From CAUZSM01 sp963582685 (lineage in GTDB: Archaea > Thermoplasmatota > Poseidoniia > Poseidoniales > Thalassarchaeaceae), in NCBI GenBank assembly GCA_963582685.1, contig CAUZSM010000070.1:1-8553 (forward strand): a stretch of 8,553 nucleotides of DNA. Reading direction: 5' to 3'. How positions within the stretch are numbered: the stretch's first letter is position 1; the number at the start of each line of letters is the position of its first letter. Below, piece after piece: positions 6,182 through 8,553 of the stretch. The notes below the pieces were generated by a model, which saw only the letters and a list, made by a program, of their open reading frames with translations, searched no databases and had not been told where the DNA came from. Both the position numbers and the translations under genes were made by a program.

Positions 6182-8208
6182 GGCCTGTCGAGATCAAGGT
6201 CAATATCGAGATCATCGAACGAACCTCCGATATCGTCAATGTCGATTTCAGATGACCAGAGATTCGCGTCGTTGCCCTTCTGGATAGCCGCTCTCTCTTT
6301 ATCCAGCATGTCATCCATCTCCTTCTTGCCTCTCCAATGCCCAAGACCAAACAGCCCAATCAACCCGAGTGCACCACCAGAAGCAAGCGCGAGTTGCATT
6401 TTCTCGTCAGCACGGTCCTCTTCGACATGCGAGGACTCCTCACTGGTTGCATCTCCTTTGTTATCGACGTCGTCTTTTGCAACTGTGATGTTGACTTGAA
6501 TCGAGTCTGCGGCAATCTGGTCATTGGCGTCTACAACTGTGAGTACTACCGTGTAGTTGCCCGTTTCAGTGAAAATGTGCGATACATTGGCTCCATCACC
6601 AATGCCACCATCACCGAAGTCCCAGTAGAATGTATATGGCTGCACACCGCCACTGGCAGAAGCGAACATCTCGACGCTAGCATTCACCACCAATGCACTG
6701 GCATTGAGTTGTGGTGCAAAACTCACGTTACTCAACAGCGGGTCGGGTGGCGGCTCGCTGACTGAAATCGACAGGTTGGTTCCGTTGGATTCTCCTGAAC
6801 CATCCGTGACAACGAGTTGGACGATGTAATCACCTTCGGCATCGAAGGTATGACCGAACGTTGCAGAATTGGAAAGTACGCTCCCTTCGATACTCCAAGT
6901 AATCTGATATGGCTGCACTCCTCCGCTTATTTCTGCATCAAACACAACATCGAAGGGTGCCTCACCAGAGGACGCGTCCGCTGAGCCCTCCACCTCCAAA
7001 ACAGGAGTGGTTGGTGGGATAATGACTTGCTCTTCCTCAAGCAGATAATGAATTCGAATTGTACTCTGGTTCGCAAGCCAATCCTCGGCCTCGATGTCAG
7101 CCTTCAGCAAGAATACTCCCGTTTCGGTTGGTATATTGTCTTCTAACCATGCCAGAGGGGTCAGAATCACTGTACTAGATTCGGTAGCCAGCATGGTGAA
7201 CTGGGCCGATGGCGTCGTACTGAATGTCATTCCAGAGCCCTGCTCAATCTGAATAGTGTAATTGCCGGATATTTCCACATCATTTGGGTTAGTGACATCG
7301 CATTGCATGCTGTGCTCTGCGGCATTATTCTGAATCAGAGTCTTGTTGAGAGGAATTATCCACGGGTCATCAACATCTCCAGGACATGAGAACTGCAACG
7401 CAGAGACGGGTTGAGGTGCCGCCCCCACGATGAAACTCCACTCGTCGCTGGCGACATGCCAATCTACATCGCCATCATTAGTAGAATCAACACGGTACAA
7501 CCATGCTCCAAATGTGTATTCGGTATCCTGCTGCCAACCATCAATCTGGTCACCGAGGCCAGACATATTCTGCGATGTATGCAAGTTGGTGTAGGTAGCC
7601 CGAAGCAATTGATAGGATTCATTAATCTCTGAACCCTCAAAGATCTTCCACTCAAGTTTGTAACTGGCGTTATGTTCAGTATAAATCCCATGAAAAGAGA
7701 AATTGATGGCCTTCTGACGAGATTCATTGCCAATCACGTCGTAATAATCCTGCTGTGGAGAAGCAGAAATCACCACAGCAACCGGATCGCTGTTGTTAGC
7801 GACATCACCCCAATCGAAAGTGTCATCGCCAGTTGCAAGTACGCTGCCATATTGAGAAATTGTAGCATGAAGGGTATAGGGGCCATCTTGGTCTGGAATC
7901 CACTCATCCTGCAACCTGACATGGTCAGAATCGGGGCTTAGATCTCCCTCCACAGTGAAGTGAGAAAAATCCGGGTCAACCCTCGTGAACCAAATCACAT
8001 ATTCGTAACTTAACGTGTCATCCAGATTTCTGAAATCAACCTCATATTCGACGGCGCCATAATCTTTGATTGAGGCCTTCGTATCGACTTCTACCGGGTC
8101 ATCATCGCCAACAACTCCTGGGGTGCCACCGGCCGATACTGTCCAAGGAACAGCGACCAGCATCAGGGTGAATGCCAGTGTCGAATAGACCGCGCGCGCG
8201 CTACGCAT
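6175..8208 (-). CDS. Secreted, membrane-anchored surface protein with two PKD domains and an acidic cytosolic tail
   Basis: A 677-residue protein of unknown function. Residues 1-26 are a signal peptide (MRSARAV, then a hydrophobic core ending TVSA). Residues about 27-400 are beta-sandwich-like with many N-x-S/T glycosylation sequons and no family I recognise. Two PKD-type domains follow at about 405-485 and 490-575; the second has the hallmark YWDFGDGG (528-535), and both share a GGVQPY turn. An acidic linker (about 577-603) leads to one membrane helix (about 606-625) and then HWRGKK, a positive-inside signal. The cytosolic tail of about 50 residues ends in alternating Asp and Ile/Leu (DLDIDLDLD). 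An upstream in-frame ATG at 8280 is less likely because it would precede the signal peptide with 24 residues and overlap the neighbouring gene. PKD domains usually mediate extracellular binding to proteins or polysaccharides; any tie to the glucan enzymes is inference. Confidence 0.85.
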   Translation of the reverse strand: MRSARAVYSTLAFTLMLVAVPWTVSAGGTPGVVGDDDPVEVDTKASIKDYGAVEYEVDFRNLDDTLSYEYVIWFTRVDPDFSHFTVEGDLSPDSDHVRLQDEWIPDQDGPYTLHATISQYGSVLATGDDTFDWGDVANNSDPVAVVISASPQQDYYDVIGNESRQKAINFSFHGIYTEHNASYKLEWKIFEGSEINESYQLLRATYTNLHTSQNMSGLGDQIDGWQQDTEYTFGAWLYRVDSTNDGDVDWHVASDEWSFIVGAAPQPVSALQFSCPGDVDDPWIIPLNKTLIQNNAAEHSMQCDVTNPNDVEISGNYTIQIEQGSGMTFSTTPSAQFTMLATESSTVILTPLAWLEDNIPTETGVFLLKADIEAEDWLANQSTIRIHYLLEEEQVIIPPTTPVLEVEGSADASSGEAPFDVVFDAEISGGVQPYQITWSIEGSVLSNSATFGHTFDAEGDYIVQLVVTDGSGESNGTNLSISVSEPPPDPLLSNVSFAPQLNASALVVNASVEMFASASGGVQPYTFYWDFGDGGIGDGANVSHIFTETGNYTVVLTVVDANDQIAADSIQVNITVAKDDVDNKGDATSEESSHVEEDRADEKMQLALASGGALGLIGLFGLGHWRGKKEMDDMLDKERAAIQKGNDANLWSSEIDIDDIGGSFDDLDIDLDLDRPQ

Positions 8209-8212
8209 GAGA

Positions 8213-8240
8213 ATCACTTGTCTTGGGAAGTATTTGATAC
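8213..8240 (-). promoter_or_regulatory. Start region of the PKD gene: weak RBS and TATA-like element
   Basis: In the 40-nt gap after the upstream stop, AGTGAT (8218-8213) lies 4 nt before ATG 8208 and is a weak Shine-Dalgarno match. GTATCAAATA (8240-8231) is centred about 27 nt before the ATG, where a TATA box would sit for a leaderless transcript. Either read-through from the upstream gene or its own promoter is possible. Both signals support the 8208 start rather than 8280. Confidence 0.3.
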
Positions 8241-8248
8241 ACGCTATG

Positions 8249-8553
8249 TCATAATTCAGACTCAGGGCCATCTTCGTCACGATTTCTCAAAGTCGACAAC
8301 ACTAGCATACCTATGCCACCGACGACCAATAACACCAGCGCATACTGCATTATATTCAAAATAGAATCATCACCTTCTGCTCCGCTTGAAGGCTCGTCTT
8401 CGCCTGCTCCTCCTTCACCACCGGTGTCCGGCTCATCCTCAGCAGTGAAGGCTGTAGTGTTGAAATGCAGCATATTCCAAGCGCTTCCGGACATGATGTG
8501 ACATTCTATCATCGTCTCAGGTGGTAAGTCCTCGACCAACAACAAATGGTCAG
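8249..8553 (-). CDS. C-terminal part of a membrane-anchored surface protein (N-terminus beyond right edge)
   Basis: The minus-strand frame is open from the window edge through 101 codons to a TGA at 8249-8251. It has no convincing start of its own: the first start-like codon is a TTG inside continuing sequence, so this is a partial gene. About 45 residues of probably extracellular sequence come first, including HIMSGSAWNMLHF. Next is a low-complexity Gly/Glu/Asp/Ser linker (DEPDTGGEGGAGEDEPSSG), one membrane helix (about YALVLLVVGGIGMLVLSTL) and a short tail RNRDEDGPESEL. The plan of ectodomain, acidic linker, single helix, Arg stop-transfer and acidic tail matches the downstream PKD protein. 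The genes lie 40 nt apart on the same strand and are probably co-transcribed. No family is recognisable from this fragment. Confidence 0.7.
   Translation of the reverse strand, partial: DHLLLVEDLPPETMIECHIMSGSAWNMLHFNTTAFTAEDEPDTGGEGGAGEDEPSSGAEGDDSILNIMQYALVLLVVGGIGMLVLSTLRNRDEDGPESEL

Noticed and set aside
6182..6260. Repetitive GA/TC-rich stretch after glgP that looked like a possible terminator or repeat array
   Set aside because: It is the codon pattern of the Asp/Ile/Leu-rich tail of the PKD protein on the minus strand; no stem-loop or T-run is seen.
6636..6960. Repeated nucleotide segment atatggctgcac near 6640 and 6910
   Set aside because: It encodes the shared GVQPY turn of the two PKD domains; it is domain duplication, not a mobile or regulatory repeat.
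8209..8280. Upstream start at 8280 giving a 701-residue PKD protein
   Set aside because: It would put 24 residues before an obvious signal peptide and overlap the upstream gene's last 32 bases; ATG 8208 opens the signal peptide directly.
1..8553. CRISPR array, tRNA, transposase, integrase or defence genes
   Set aside because: No regularly spaced repeats, cloverleaf-like sequence or corresponding protein motifs were seen on either strand.

Overview
The window looks like a piece of chromosome from a planktonic, probably marine archaeon, and Poseidoniales (Marine Group II Euryarchaeota) is my best guess. The guess rests on a secreted GH57 glycosidase, large PKD-domain surface proteins with C-terminal membrane anchors and acidic tails, weak or absent Shine-Dalgarno sites, and a mid-range GC content. 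No rRNA or taxonomic marker is present, so this is inference. Six protein genes fill almost the whole window. I found no tRNA, rRNA, CRISPR array, insertion sequence or integrase.

Layout, left to right: (1) 1-2347, minus strand: a secreted GH57 amylase/amylopullulanase-type enzyme with an N-terminal carbohydrate-binding-like beta domain; its C-terminus lies beyond the left edge. (2) 2420-3757, plus: MalQ 4-alpha-glucanotransferase, divergent from GH57 across a short gap that holds a near-palindrome. (3) 3747-4418, minus: a TalC/FSA-type small transaldolase that overlaps malQ tail to tail. (4) 4532-6181, plus: a short alpha-glucan phosphorylase (GT35), divergent from talC. (5) 6175-8208, minus: a PKD-domain surface protein overlapping the phosphorylase gene tail to tail. 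(6) 8249-8553, minus: the C-terminal end of another membrane-anchored surface protein, just upstream of the PKD gene and probably co-transcribed with it.

Genes 1-4 make a coherent alpha-glucan utilisation set. GH57 would cut starch- or glycogen-like polymer outside the cell. MalQ would reshuffle imported maltodextrins, and the phosphorylase would release glucose-1-phosphate. The transaldolase connects hexose phosphates to the pentose phosphate pool. No sugar transporter lies in the window, so the uptake step is missing here. The four genes alternate strand one by one instead of forming an operon, so any co-regulation would have to act through the two compact divergent promoter regions (2348-2419 and 4419-4531). 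The surface proteins on the right have no established link to glucan use; a role in glycan or cell-surface binding is only a possibility.
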